A stretch of 39,393 nucleotides of DNA from NCBI RefSeq assembly GCF_021531475.1, contig NZ_JADYTX010000019.1:1-39393 (forward strand). Direction: 5' to 3'. The notes beneath the pieces are model-generated. The model worked only from the letters and a program-made list of their open reading frames with translations, made no database searches and had not been told where the DNA came from. The translations under genes and the position numbers were made by a program. Positions 7,610 to 15,250 of this stretch are shown here, piece by piece (position 1 is the first letter of the stretch; each line of letters starts with the position of its first letter). This DNA comes from Fusobacterium perfoetens (lineage in GTDB: Bacteria; Fusobacteriota; Fusobacteriia; Fusobacteriales; Fusobacteriaceae).

Positions 7610-7639
7610 AAATAGGGCTGTTAATCCAGCCCTATTTTT
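7608..7639. terminator. Bidirectional terminator between the yerC-like gene and the D-amino-acid operon
   Basis: A perfect 13-base inverted repeat (AAAAATAGGGCTG / CAGCCCTATTTTT) with a 6-base loop. It provides U-runs on both strands for the convergent genes. Confidence 0.9.
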
Positions 7640-7652
7640 AGAATGTATCCCT

Positions 7653-8762
7653 CTAAATTCTTTTAAAACTATTTCCCCTTACATCAACAGGAATACTATC
7701 CACAACTTCCCCATTATCTACTACTGTATAAAAGCTACATAAGTTTGCAGTTGAACAAGAATGATTAGGTATTATCTCTATTTTATCCCCCACTTTTAAA
7801 TTAGTTTCTCCGTGAATATGAAGTTTTCCAACTTCTTCTGAAAGTCCTGCAACTATAAGTTCCGGATGACCTATCACAGTTCCAAACCCTACAATAGAAC
7901 TATTTCCATGTGCTCCTTGATCAAGCCCTAAACATTTAGCTCCAGCATCACAAATAAATAAATCTTCACTCGGATGAGAAATTATTGTTGCATAAACTGT
8001 TAAAGCACAATCTTTAACTTCTGCTTTTTTTATAGAAAGTTGAATACTATCTAAAAATACATAATTTCCTGGATGAAGTACATTTATATTTTTATCTTTT
8101 ACAGCTTCAGAAAACGTAGGTGTTGAACCACTTGTTATATACTCAAGCTCATATCCTGCATCAATCATAAGTTCTTTTGCTTTTGAAAGAGTTTGACATT
8201 CATCATCAACATATTTTTGAATCTCCGTTTCACAAGTTGCTCCATAAACATGTCCTGGGTGAGATGAAATCCCTCTTAATTTTAGATTTTTCAATTTCTT
8301 TAACTGATCAGCAAATTCAACAAGATTATCTACCAAAACACCAAAACGATGAAGACCGCTATCAACAATTATTGTATAACTTACAACTATTCCTGTTTTT
8401 TCAGCCATCTCATTTATCATTTTAGCTCCATCAAGATTATCAAGTCTTATAATAAAGTCTGTTTTTTTAGTAAGTTCAATTACTCTTTCTATGTTTTCTT
8501 TACTTGCAACTGGATAAGCATACATTATTTTTTTCATACCCATTTCACAACACATTTCACATTCATCAAGAGTTCCACAAAGAGCACCTGTCGCTCCTAT
8601 TTCAAGCTGCATTTCCATAAGTTTTTTACTTTTATGAGTTTTTATCATAGGCCATAATTCTTTTTTATTTTCGTTACACATCTCTTGATATACTCTCATA
8701 TTATTTTTTAAAGCATTCATATTAAGCAAAATAGCAGGTGTTTTTAAATTTTCTTTTTTCAT
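7653..8762 (-). CDS. DSD1 / D-threonine aldolase-type PLP enzyme (alanine racemase-like fold)
   Basis: A 369-residue fold-type III PLP enzyme. The N-terminal barrel opens with TPAILLNMNALKNN, and the cofactor lysine lies in the KTHK motif at residues 41-44. The C-terminal domain has IPNHSCSTANL, the His-x-Cys metal site shared by eukaryotic-type D-serine dehydratase (DSD1) and D-threonine aldolase. The reaction is either D-serine to pyruvate and ammonia, or D-threonine or another D-beta-hydroxy amino acid to glycine and an aldehyde; sequence alone does not decide. It lies 34 bases after dsdA, so both are probably in one operon. Because dsdA already deaminates D-serine, aldolase activity is slightly favoured (inference). 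Confidence 0.85.
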   Translation of the reverse strand: MKKENLKTPAILLNMNALKNNMRVYQEMCNENKKELWPMIKTHKSKKLMEMQLEIGATGALCGTLDECEMCCEMGMKKIMYAYPVASKENIERVIELTKKTDFIIRLDNLDGAKMINEMAEKTGIVVSYTIIVDSGLHRFGVLVDNLVEFADQLKKLKNLKLRGISSHPGHVYGATCETEIQKYVDDECQTLSKAKELMIDAGYELEYITSGSTPTFSEAVKDKNINVLHPGNYVFLDSIQLSIKKAEVKDCALTVYATIISHPSEDLFICDAGAKCLGLDQGAHGNSSIVGFGTVIGHPELIVAGLSEEVGKLHIHGETNLKVGDKIEIIPNHSCSTANLCSFYTVVDNGEVVDSIPVDVRGNSFKRI

Positions 8763-8796
8763 TTTCCCTCCTTCACTTACTAAAAAATACTATTAA

Positions 8797-10125
8797 TTAT
8801 TTTAAATGAGTTTTTAAGAATTTTTCCATATCCTCTTGAGGAACCATTCTTCCACCAGTAGCCCAACAAATATGATAAGCATTTTCTATATTTTTACCAA
8901 TTTTTTCTTCTATATATTTTTTACTAGCTTCATATTTCATTAAAGTAACTGGTCCTTCAAATGCTGCACAAGAAGACGGCTCAATTCTTTTTGCTTCAGA
9001 ACTATCAAGGCATCTTAAATAATCATAAAGCTTATAATCTTCTAATGTAAATATTCCACTTAAAATTGGATCCATTAAATGAGATACAAGTCCTGAAGCT
9101 CTTCCTACTGCAAGTCCATCAGCATGAGTTAATCCATAAATTCCTATATCACGAACACAGATATTTTCATATAATTCTGTTGCCATTCCAAGAACCATAC
9201 AAGGTGCAAGAGTTGGTTCTACAAAGAATATGTAAGCATTTTCTTTAAATATTCTCTTAAGTCCATAAGCTACTCCACCTGGTGCTCCTCCAACCCCACA
9301 AGGAATATACACTAATAATGGATGTTCTTTATCTATAACAATTCCTTTTTCATCAAGTTGTTTTTTCATTCTTGAGGCTGCTACTGTATATCCCAAGAAA
9401 AGATTCATTGATTTTTCATCATCTACGAAATAACTCTTAGGATCTGCATCAGAATTTTTTCTTCCCTCTTCAACAGCTTTTCCATAGTCATCAGCATATT
9501 CTACTACTGTAACACCTTTTGATCTTAACATATCTTTTTTCCATTGTTTTGCGTCAGCTGACATATGAACTATTACTTCAAATCCTAGAGCAGCACTTGT
9601 TATACCTATACTTAATCCTAAATTTCCAGTTGATCCAACTTGAACTTTAAATCCTGAAAAGAATTTTTTAAATTTTTCATCAGCTAATATTGAATAATCA
9701 TCATCGATAGAAAGCATTCCAGCTTCCATAGCTAACTCTTCAGCATGTTTTAATACTTCGTAAACTCCTCCTCTAGCTTTTATTGATCCAGCAACTGGAA
9801 GATGGCTATCCATTTTTAAATATAATTTTCCAGGTATGTTTACTTGATATTTTTCTTCAAGTTCTTTTTGCATAGCAAATATTGGTTCTAAAGGTGATTC
9901 TATAATTCCATTTGTTTCTGCAGTTTCTGGGAAAACTTTTTTAATAAATGGAGCAAATCTTGCAAGACGTGCTTCAGCATCTTTTAAGTCATCATCTGAC
10001 ATTGGTAATTCTTTTTCATATTCAGAATAATCTATTTCATTTGGATTTATCCATACAAATTCTTTTTTTCCAGCTATTTTTTCTACAGTTTCATTTCTAT
10101 ATCTCATTATCACTTCTGTACTCAT
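8797..10125 (-). CDS. dsdA: D-serine ammonia-lyase (D-serine dehydratase)
   Basis: A 442-residue fold-type II PLP enzyme matching the length of E. coli DsdA. It converts D-serine to pyruvate and ammonia in the cytoplasm. The cofactor lysine is K116 in SIKARGG, preceded by the DSHLPVAG substrate loop. The glycine-rich phosphate-binding loop reads VGSTGNLGLSIG, and a second conserved block is YIPCGVGGAPGGV. The start has AAAGGAG 5 bases upstream. It is the first gene of a two-gene unit with the DSD1-like gene. No dsdC-type activator or D-serine permease is next to it. Confidence 0.94.
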   Translation of the reverse strand: MSTEVIMRYRNETVEKIAGKKEFVWINPNEIDYSEYEKELPMSDDDLKDAEARLARFAPFIKKVFPETAETNGIIESPLEPIFAMQKELEEKYQVNIPGKLYLKMDSHLPVAGSIKARGGVYEVLKHAEELAMEAGMLSIDDDYSILADEKFKKFFSGFKVQVGSTGNLGLSIGITSAALGFEVIVHMSADAKQWKKDMLRSKGVTVVEYADDYGKAVEEGRKNSDADPKSYFVDDEKSMNLFLGYTVAASRMKKQLDEKGIVIDKEHPLLVYIPCGVGGAPGGVAYGLKRIFKENAYIFFVEPTLAPCMVLGMATELYENICVRDIGIYGLTHADGLAVGRASGLVSHLMDPILSGIFTLEDYKLYDYLRCLDSSEAKRIEPSSCAAFEGPVTLMKYEASKKYIEEKIGKNIENAYHICWATGGRMVPQEDMEKFLKTHLK

Positions 10126-10205
10126 CTTTTCTCCTTTAAAAATATTTAATCCTTTTAATATATGTTACTATTATTTAAAGAAAAAATCTAGTAATTTTTA
10201 ACAAA

Positions 10206-10236
10206 AAAAAACCTCCCTTTTTAAGAGAGGTTTTTT
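10206..10236 (-). terminator. Terminator at the end of the nine-gene operon
   Basis: AAAAAACCTC (10206-10215) pairs with GAGGTTTTTT (10227-10236). On the minus strand the stem is followed by a T-run, just after the HAD phosphatase stop codon. It separates this operon from dsdA. Confidence 0.85.
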
Positions 10237-10239
10237 AAT

Positions 10240-10896
10240 CTAAAAGAATTCTATAAAAAAGTCCCTAACTTTTATTAAATCTTCAAACTTTTTAAATGGT
10301 AGCTTATTTTCTTCATTTGTAAATTTAACTGTATCTTCTACAACTATACATTTTATTCCCCCAGATATAGCTGCTTTCAATCCCAAAACTGAATCTTCTA
10401 ATACAAAAGTTTCGTTAGGATCTACTTTAAACTTATCACAAGCTTTTAAAAATATCTCAGGATGTGGTTTACTATTACTAACCTCATCTCCAAAAACAAA
10501 TTCATCAAAATACTCATATATTTTAGTATCTTTTAATTCTTTTTCTGCTATACTTTTTTCACTCGATGTTGCCACTACCATTTTTATATTTTCTTTTTTT
10601 AAAAAAGTTAATAATTCAAAAACTCCTTTTTTTAAATTTATTCCCTTTTTTTCTATTATTTGTCTTTGAATTCTTCTTTTTTCTTCTATAAAGTCAAATA
10701 ATTCATTTTCATTAATGATATCTTTCAAAACTTTTATAGAATTTTCTCTATTTCCACCTTTAATTTTTCTAAGGATGTCCCCCGTAATTTTTATATCCCT
10801 ATTTTTTCCAGCCTCTATCCAAGCCTCGTTTGCAATTCTTTCAGTATCTAAAAGTAACCCATCCATATCAAAAATGATAAGTTCTGGTCTTTTCAT
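10240..10896 (-). CDS. HAD-superfamily phosphatase (beta-phosphoglucomutase-like)
   Basis: A 218-residue HAD hydrolase of subfamily IA with a helical cap. Motif I is FDMDGLLLDT (residues 9-18), motif II is VATSSEK, motif III has the lysine of SNSKPHPEIF and motif IV is VLEDSVLGLKAA. It should dephosphorylate a small sugar phosphate or similar metabolite, or isomerise it. The ATG lies one base after the DgaF-like stop codon and lacks a good Shine-Dalgarno sequence, so translation is probably coupled. It is the last gene before the terminator. It may clear a phosphorylated intermediate of the pathway, but the substrate is not readable. Confidence 0.85.
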   Translation of the reverse strand: MKRPELIIFDMDGLLLDTERIANEAWIEAGKNRDIKITGDILRKIKGGNRENSIKVLKDIINENELFDFIEEKRRIQRQIIEKKGINLKKGVFELLTFLKKENIKMVVATSSEKSIAEKELKDTKIYEYFDEFVFGDEVSNSKPHPEIFLKACDKFKVDPNETFVLEDSVLGLKAAISGGIKCIVVEDTVKFTNEENKLPFKKFEDLIKVRDFFIEFF

Positions 10897-10897
10897 A

Positions 10898-11647
10898 TTA
10901 ATCTAAAAGTTCCTTTACCATTTGATATACTGCTTTTACATCTTCAACCTTTGTATTTCCAGTTTCTTTATCTATTACAGCACCATAAATATGAGGCATT
11001 ACTTTTTCTACTCCAGCGTCTAAACATATTTTTGTAATTTCTTTAAAGTTACTTAAATCTACTCCACCTGATGGCTCCATCATTGGTACTCCGTGTCTTG
11101 CACAAGCTTCTGCTACAGCTTTTAATTCATCTTTAGATTTTAATCCACCCATTGGAAAATATTTTATTCCTTGAGCTCTCATATCTAATACCATTGCCAT
11201 TGCTGTATCTACATCAACAATAGCTGGTTCCTCTTTTGAGCTAAGTTCCCCAGTAGAAATTTTTACTTTTCCAACTATTCCTGTTGGGCTCATAAGTACA
11301 TTTATTGCTGTATTTTCTGATCCTAAAGCTTTCAATGCTCCTGCTGCGTAAGCTGCTCCTGTAAATACTTGATTAACGTGTCCTGGATCTGTTGCTGCTG
11401 CTATTAATGCTGCTTTTTGAAATTGTGCTGGATCTCCTGCTCCTAATCCAACAGAAACTACTGGAACTGTTTGCATATAATCTTTAACATATTCAATTCC
11501 CTCTTCTACAGTTGAAAATTGTTTTGATAATACTCCAATTGCTGTATATCCATCTATTGCATCAAAAACTTCTTTTCCATTTTTTTTATCTTTTGCTAAA
11601 AAATTAACTGCCACTCTGTCTTTATAAAATTTTATTTTTGTTTGCAT
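10898..11647 (-). CDS. dgaF: DgaF-like 2-dehydro-3-deoxy-phosphogluconate aldolase (KDGP aldolase family)
   Basis: A 249-residue aldolase of the family first described from EF_0839/AHA_3917 and later linked to DgaF. Characteristic stretches are SVGLGAGDPAQFQKAA, TDPGHVNQVFTGAAYAAG, KYFPMGGLKSKDEL, and MEPSGGVDL near the C-terminus. By analogy it cleaves 2-keto-3-deoxy-6-phosphogluconate to pyruvate and glyceraldehyde 3-phosphate. I use the ATG with GGAGG 6 bases upstream; an in-frame TTG four codons earlier overlaps that site. It follows the DgaE-like gene closely. The presence of this enzyme means that the operon's substrate is phosphorylated at some step. Confidence 0.85.
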   Translation of the reverse strand: MQTKIKFYKDRVAVNFLAKDKKNGKEVFDAIDGYTAIGVLSKQFSTVEEGIEYVKDYMQTVPVVSVGLGAGDPAQFQKAALIAAATDPGHVNQVFTGAAYAAGALKALGSENTAINVLMSPTGIVGKVKISTGELSSKEEPAIVDVDTAMAMVLDMRAQGIKYFPMGGLKSKDELKAVAEACARHGVPMMEPSGGVDLSNFKEITKICLDAGVEKVMPHIYGAVIDKETGNTKVEDVKAVYQMVKELLD

Positions 11648-11660
11648 TTTTTCCTCCAAT

Positions 11661-12764
11661 TTATTTTAAAATTTCTTTTATTCTTTTTGCAATATAAACA
11701 ATATCATCATCAGTTAAAGCTCTCATATCTACGTTTACTATTCCTAAATTAGCATAATGTTTTCTTACGTGAATTTCTGCTTCTCCCTCTCTTAAATGTT
11801 TCATAAAATCTTTTCCAGTCATATTAGTTAGTTTATCATTTAATTTTATTTGAACTCTATAAATCTCTCTTCCAGCTTCATCTTGAACTATTGAAGTATT
11901 TACTTTTGGTTCATCTTCTAACTCTTTTATTAGAAGATTAGCTAACCTCATTTGTTCTGCTACTACTAATTTTTCATCTCTGTCTGCATATTCTTCAACG
12001 GCTTTTAAAAGTCCCATCATACACATTTTTCCTATTTTCATAGCTCTTCCAATACCTTTATATTGCATTTTTATAGCATCAATATACTCTTTTTTTCCTG
12101 TTACAAATCCTGATGCTGGTCCACATAGAGCCTTTGCTCCTGAATAAATAACTAAATCTCCACCTTTTTGAAGATATTTTTTTATATCCTCTTCTGCTGC
12201 TGCATCAATTATTAAAGGTAAATTATTTTTATGAGCTATCTCTGCCATCTCTTCTATAGAAAGCATTCCCTTTTGAACTGCATGATGCGATTTTACATAA
12301 AGAAGAGCAACTGTATTTTCATCTATAGCTTCTTCTACATGTTCTGGTTTTACTTCGTTACTACAACCTACTTCTACTGGTACTCCTCCCCCAAGCCTTA
12401 TCATTGTAGTCATTGGAGCACCATAATTTACTGCGTGACCCTTTTGAAGAATTACTTTATTTTTTAACCCATCTGTTATTGGTAATCTTTCTATATAAGA
12501 AATATTTTTTCCTGTGATTAATCCAGCTACAGAAAGAGCTATTGCTGCAGAAGCACTAGATGTTACACAAGTATCTTCTCCTCCTGTTACTTTAGATATT
12601 AATTCTCCAACTCTATCAATCAAATCATCTATTACAACAAAATTTTGACCTGCTTGTTTCATTGTTTCAGCAACTTTATCACTTACTTTTGATACTCCTA
12701 GTGCTGTCATTTTTCCACTTCCATTTATTACTCTTTTTAAACCTATATTCTCATATATGTTCAT
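11661..12764 (-). CDS. dgaE: DgaE-like PLP-dependent ammonia-lyase (SelA-type fold)
   Basis: A 367-residue protein of the SelA/DgaE family. The PLP lysine is K211 in YSGAKALCGP. An SSASAAIAL stretch (69-77) and PLIIDAAAEED (183-193) supply other cofactor contacts. DgaE of Salmonella removes ammonia from D-glucosaminate 6-phosphate to give 2-keto-3-deoxy-6-phosphogluconate; here the exact sugar acid is not proven. The start chosen is the ATG nine bases after GGAG; an in-frame TTG five codons upstream is less likely. It is followed directly by the aldolase for the predicted next step. Confidence 0.85.
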   Translation of the reverse strand: MNIYENIGLKRVINGSGKMTALGVSKVSDKVAETMKQAGQNFVVIDDLIDRVGELISKVTGGEDTCVTSSASAAIALSVAGLITGKNISYIERLPITDGLKNKVILQKGHAVNYGAPMTTMIRLGGGVPVEVGCSNEVKPEHVEEAIDENTVALLYVKSHHAVQKGMLSIEEMAEIAHKNNLPLIIDAAAEEDIKKYLQKGGDLVIYSGAKALCGPASGFVTGKKEYIDAIKMQYKGIGRAMKIGKMCMMGLLKAVEEYADRDEKLVVAEQMRLANLLIKELEDEPKVNTSIVQDEAGREIYRVQIKLNDKLTNMTGKDFMKHLREGEAEIHVRKHYANLGIVNVDMRALTDDDIVYIAKRIKEILK

Positions 12765-12785
12765 TATCCTCATCTCCAATTTTAT

Positions 12786-13424
12786 CTAGAAAAATAATGC
12801 AAGCCCACCTATAAGCATAGCACCTATTATGGCTCCCCCAGCTATATGTCTATCATATTTATAGAATAAAGCTGCTCCTAAAAATGCTCCTACTCCTGCT
12901 GGGATATTGTATTGAATAGCTGATAAAATAATTAATGGTCCTAAAAATCTTCCTGTCGCATTTCCCGCTCCCATCATTATTCCTGTTCCACCAGCTGACA
13001 TTCCTTCTGGCATAGCTTTTCTTATTGCTATAATTATTATTCCAATTATAACTCCAATAGCTGCTCCTGTTAAAAGAGCTAATGGGAAATTTTTAACAGG
13101 TGCTTCTATTCCTGAAGCAAGAAGTAATGCTGGTATTCCTACTCCTACTCCTGTCATTAAAGATCCACCTACATCTAATAATCCTACTAATGGTCCTTCT
13201 AAGACTCTGGCTATTAAAAATCCTGCTGCAAAACCTGCTGCCGCTGCATAATCTCCACCACTAAGACCTTGGTCTAACATTTTTACAACGAAAATTTCAT
13301 TAAAAGCTCCTACTCCATGAACAACATACATATGAGTCCCTGCAAAAATTGCAGCACAAGCCATTCCAACTAATAATGGAAATGATATATCAGCAAGTAA
13401 AAATTTATTTTTATTATTTTCCAT
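12786..13424 (-). CDS. DUF4310 family membrane protein (EF_0832/AHA_3913 type)
   Basis: A 212-residue integral membrane protein with about six hydrophobic segments and many glycine-rich helix contacts (GDYAAAAGFAAGFLIARVLEG, AIGVIIGIIIIAIRKA, GAALFYKYDRHIAGGAIIGA). I recognise it as one of the conserved unknown families that always travel with DUF4311, DUF4312 and the SFCGS protein. Together with DUF4311 it probably forms the membrane channel of a novel uptake system, in place of the PTS IIC/IID proteins found in the Salmonella dga operon. It has an AAGGAGGAG ribosome site and short spacing to its neighbours. The function is inferred from context only. Confidence 0.85.
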   Translation of the reverse strand: MENNKNKFLLADISFPLLVGMACAAIFAGTHMYVVHGVGAFNEIFVVKMLDQGLSGGDYAAAAGFAAGFLIARVLEGPLVGLLDVGGSLMTGVGVGIPALLLASGIEAPVKNFPLALLTGAAIGVIIGIIIIAIRKAMPEGMSAGGTGIMMGAGNATGRFLGPLIILSAIQYNIPAGVGAFLGAALFYKYDRHIAGGAIIGAMLIGGLALFF

Positions 13425-13440
13425 AACTCCTCCTTCTAAA

Positions 13441-14154
13441 CTATAAACCTAGTTTCACAAAAAACCCTCTAAAGTAAGCAATAACAACAAATAACACAAT
13501 AACTATACTAATCATAATTTTTACTGATTTGTTATAACCACTTTCATCCATTGTTTGACCTATAAGTATTCCTAAAACTATTCCAGGAACTGCATTTCCC
13601 ATTATCATATGAGCTAATCCTCCTAAAACAGTTGCCCATACTCCAGTAATTTTTCCTGCATCTAAAGCTGCTAACCAGAACACTATCGGCATTACTGGAT
13701 TTATCATTAAAGCTGCTGCTGGAGATAATATTTTAGAAGCTATTTCTGATAGTTGTGCTGGTATAAGAGAAGCCAAAGTATTTAAGAACGCTACAACTAC
13801 TGCACCTATAATTCCTCCTGCCACTCCCATTTTAAATGGATCATATAAAGTTTCTTCAACTTTTTTATTTTTTGATAGTAAAGCTGCTGCTGCAAAGTTA
13901 GGTATTACTCTATGAAAAACATCTTGAGTAAGAGCACCTGCTGCTACTACAGCTGCTGCTGAGTTAAAAAGAAATCCTAGTCCAAATGAGAAATGTGCCA
14001 TTGTATCTCCTTGACAAGCATTTAATTCTCCTAAAGTTCTAAAAGCTCCCATTGATTGTGAGTTGGGAGTATGAAACATTCTAGCTGCTCCAGCTGTTAA
14101 TGCTGCTCCTCCTATAAATCCTATTATTAACGATTTTACTATTATATATAACAT
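13441..14154 (-). CDS. DUF4311 family membrane protein (EF_0833/AHA_3914 type)
   Basis: A 237-residue membrane protein with about six to seven hydrophobic segments. A conserved-looking loop follows the first helix (FHTPNSQSMGAFRTLGELNA, then CQGDTMAHFSFGLGF) and contains polar residues within a hydrophobic setting, possibly the substrate path. It is the presumed partner of DUF4310 as second membrane subunit. It starts with an AAGGAGG site and lies 16 bases before DUF4310. It has no signal peptide beyond the first helix and no known catalytic motif. The role in transport is inference from hydrophobicity and gene order. Confidence 0.85.
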   Translation of the reverse strand: MLYIIVKSLIIGFIGGAALTAGAARMFHTPNSQSMGAFRTLGELNACQGDTMAHFSFGLGFLFNSAAAVVAAGALTQDVFHRVIPNFAAAALLSKNKKVEETLYDPFKMGVAGGIIGAVVVAFLNTLASLIPAQLSEIASKILSPAAALMINPVMPIVFWLAALDAGKITGVWATVLGGLAHMIMGNAVPGIVLGILIGQTMDESGYNKSVKIMISIVIVLFVVIAYFRGFFVKLGL

Positions 14155-14167
14155 CTTTTCCTCCTTC

Positions 14168-14452
14168 TTAAAGTTTTATGTATTTTACTTCATATTCTAT
14201 CTCTAGCTTTATAAAATATGTAGTTTTTTCTCTTGGCATAAAAAGTTCCAAGAATCTTTCAGTCTTTTTCTCCTCTCTTTGTTCTAGTAAATAAGTTTCT
14301 AAAGGTTCTAATTTGATTATGACTCCATCTACTTCAGTTTGTACTTTTTTTCTAAATACTGTAAAAACTCTTCCTAATGCTTCATCTTTTGTTTTTCCAG
14401 ATTCTTCTATTATTAAAGTTTTTATTTCTTTTTGTAGATTTGATTCTCTCAT
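14168..14452 (-). CDS. DUF4312 family small cytoplasmic protein (EF_0831/AHA_3912 type)
   Basis: A 94-residue soluble protein with an alternating helix-strand pattern: helix around residues 22-36 (KDEALGRVFTVFRKK), strands TEVDGVIIKLEPLETYLL and TTYFIKLEIEYEVKYI. No histidine or cysteine is present, so it cannot be a phosphoryl carrier of the PTS type. It lies between the SFCGS protein and the two membrane subunits in the same order as in other genomes known for this cassette. It is a likely cytoplasmic subunit of the presumed transporter. Function unknown. Confidence 0.82.
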   Translation of the reverse strand: MRESNLQKEIKTLIIEESGKTKDEALGRVFTVFRKKVQTEVDGVIIKLEPLETYLLEQREEKKTERFLELFMPREKTTYFIKLEIEYEVKYIKL

Positions 14453-14471
14453 TTTATGCCTCCTTATTTTA

Positions 14472-14837
14472 TTATGCTATTCCATTTACCCTTTTGTATT
14501 CTTCAACTAATCTTCTTCCAAGTTCTTCAGTATCTAAAAATCCAAATCCTACAACTTGATATCCTTGTTTTATTGCAGTTACCCCTGCTTCTACAGATCT
14601 TAAATGAGAAGTTGCTTTATAACCATATTTAGTTTGTGCCATTATAGCTCCAGCTCCTCCGCTTCCACAAAAAGAAATTCCAAATGTTGCATTATTTTCT
14701 TTCATTACATCTCCAAGTTTCATATCTGCTGCCATACCAGGAATAACAATAGCTTTTCCTCCTGCTGCTTCTACACCTTTTGCTACATTTTGACCTTTAC
14801 CTAATCTGTGTCCAATTACCACTAATATTTCTGCCAT
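14472..14837 (-). CDS. Glycine-rich SFCGS family protein (EF_0830/AHA_3911 type)
   Basis: A 121-residue soluble alpha/beta protein. It opens with a Rossmann-like strand and glycine loop (ILVVIGHRLGKGQNVAKG), followed by the family hallmark GISFCGSGGAG at residues 53-63 with a single cysteine, C57. The overall size, first strand and a reactive cysteine flanked by small residues recall PTS IIB proteins, but the cysteine is in the middle rather than after the first strand, so homology is not claimed. It may carry a phosphoryl group or bind the substrate for the DUF4310/4311 membrane pair. It has a clean GGAGGA site. Function unknown. Confidence 0.85.
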   Translation of the reverse strand: MAEILVVIGHRLGKGQNVAKGVEAAGGKAIVIPGMAADMKLGDVMKENNATFGISFCGSGGAGAIMAQTKYGYKATSHLRSVEAGVTAIKQGYQVVGFGFLDTEELGRRLVEEYKRVNGIA

Positions 14838-14871
14838 TTTTTCCTCCTAATTTTATTTTATATTTTTATTT

Positions 14872-15237
14872 TTAATTTTCATTTTGCATTTCTAAAGCAA
14901 GTTGTAACTGAATTCCTGCCAATATAATTTCCATTCTTTCTAAATCTCTTTTGTATTTTTCAGCTAATGGAAATATAATTTTTTCAGAAATAGTTATTGC
15001 TTCTTTTTCTACTTCATCCTCTGGACAATCATCTCCACAGTTTAATGGAATATTTTCTTTTAATCTTTTTGCTAAACTTACTATATGAGCATAAAATACA
15101 AGTTTAAAATCTGGTAAAAACTCTACCCCTTCTTCTTTTAAAATTTTTGTAGTATGCTTAACATCATCTAGATAACTATTAAATTCCTCATCTTCCATTT
15201 TTAATCTGTTTTGAACGTCCTTTAACAGTTGTTCCAT
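14872..15237 (-). CDS. Stand-alone PRD-domain protein (EF_0829/AHA_3910 type)
   Basis: A 121-residue, all-helical protein corresponding to a single PTS regulation domain, with the conserved HIVSLAKRL segment (H51, R58). PRDs are normally parts of antiterminators or activators and are phosphorylated on histidine by HPr or PTS IIB proteins. Here there is no DNA- or RNA-binding domain. It could sense or relay phosphorylation for the neighbouring uptake system, or partner a separate regulator. A CGDDCPEDE patch (about 67-75) is also visible. It has AAGGGGGG upstream of its ATG and is second in the operon. Confidence 0.8.
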   Translation of the reverse strand: MEQLLKDVQNRLKMEDEEFNSYLDDVKHTTKILKEEGVEFLPDFKLVFYAHIVSLAKRLKENIPLNCGDDCPEDEVEKEAITISEKIIFPLAEKYKRDLERMEIILAGIQLQLALEMQNEN

Positions 15238-15250
15238 TTTATCCCCCCTT

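Noticed and set aside
8177-8657. Plus-strand reading frames inside the DSD1-like gene
   Set aside because: They are rich in Phe, His, Tyr and Ser as expected for antisense shadows, have no ribosome site and match no family.
11648-11659. TTG at 11659 as start of the DgaF-like aldolase
   Set aside because: It overlaps the Shine-Dalgarno sequence that serves the ATG at 11647.
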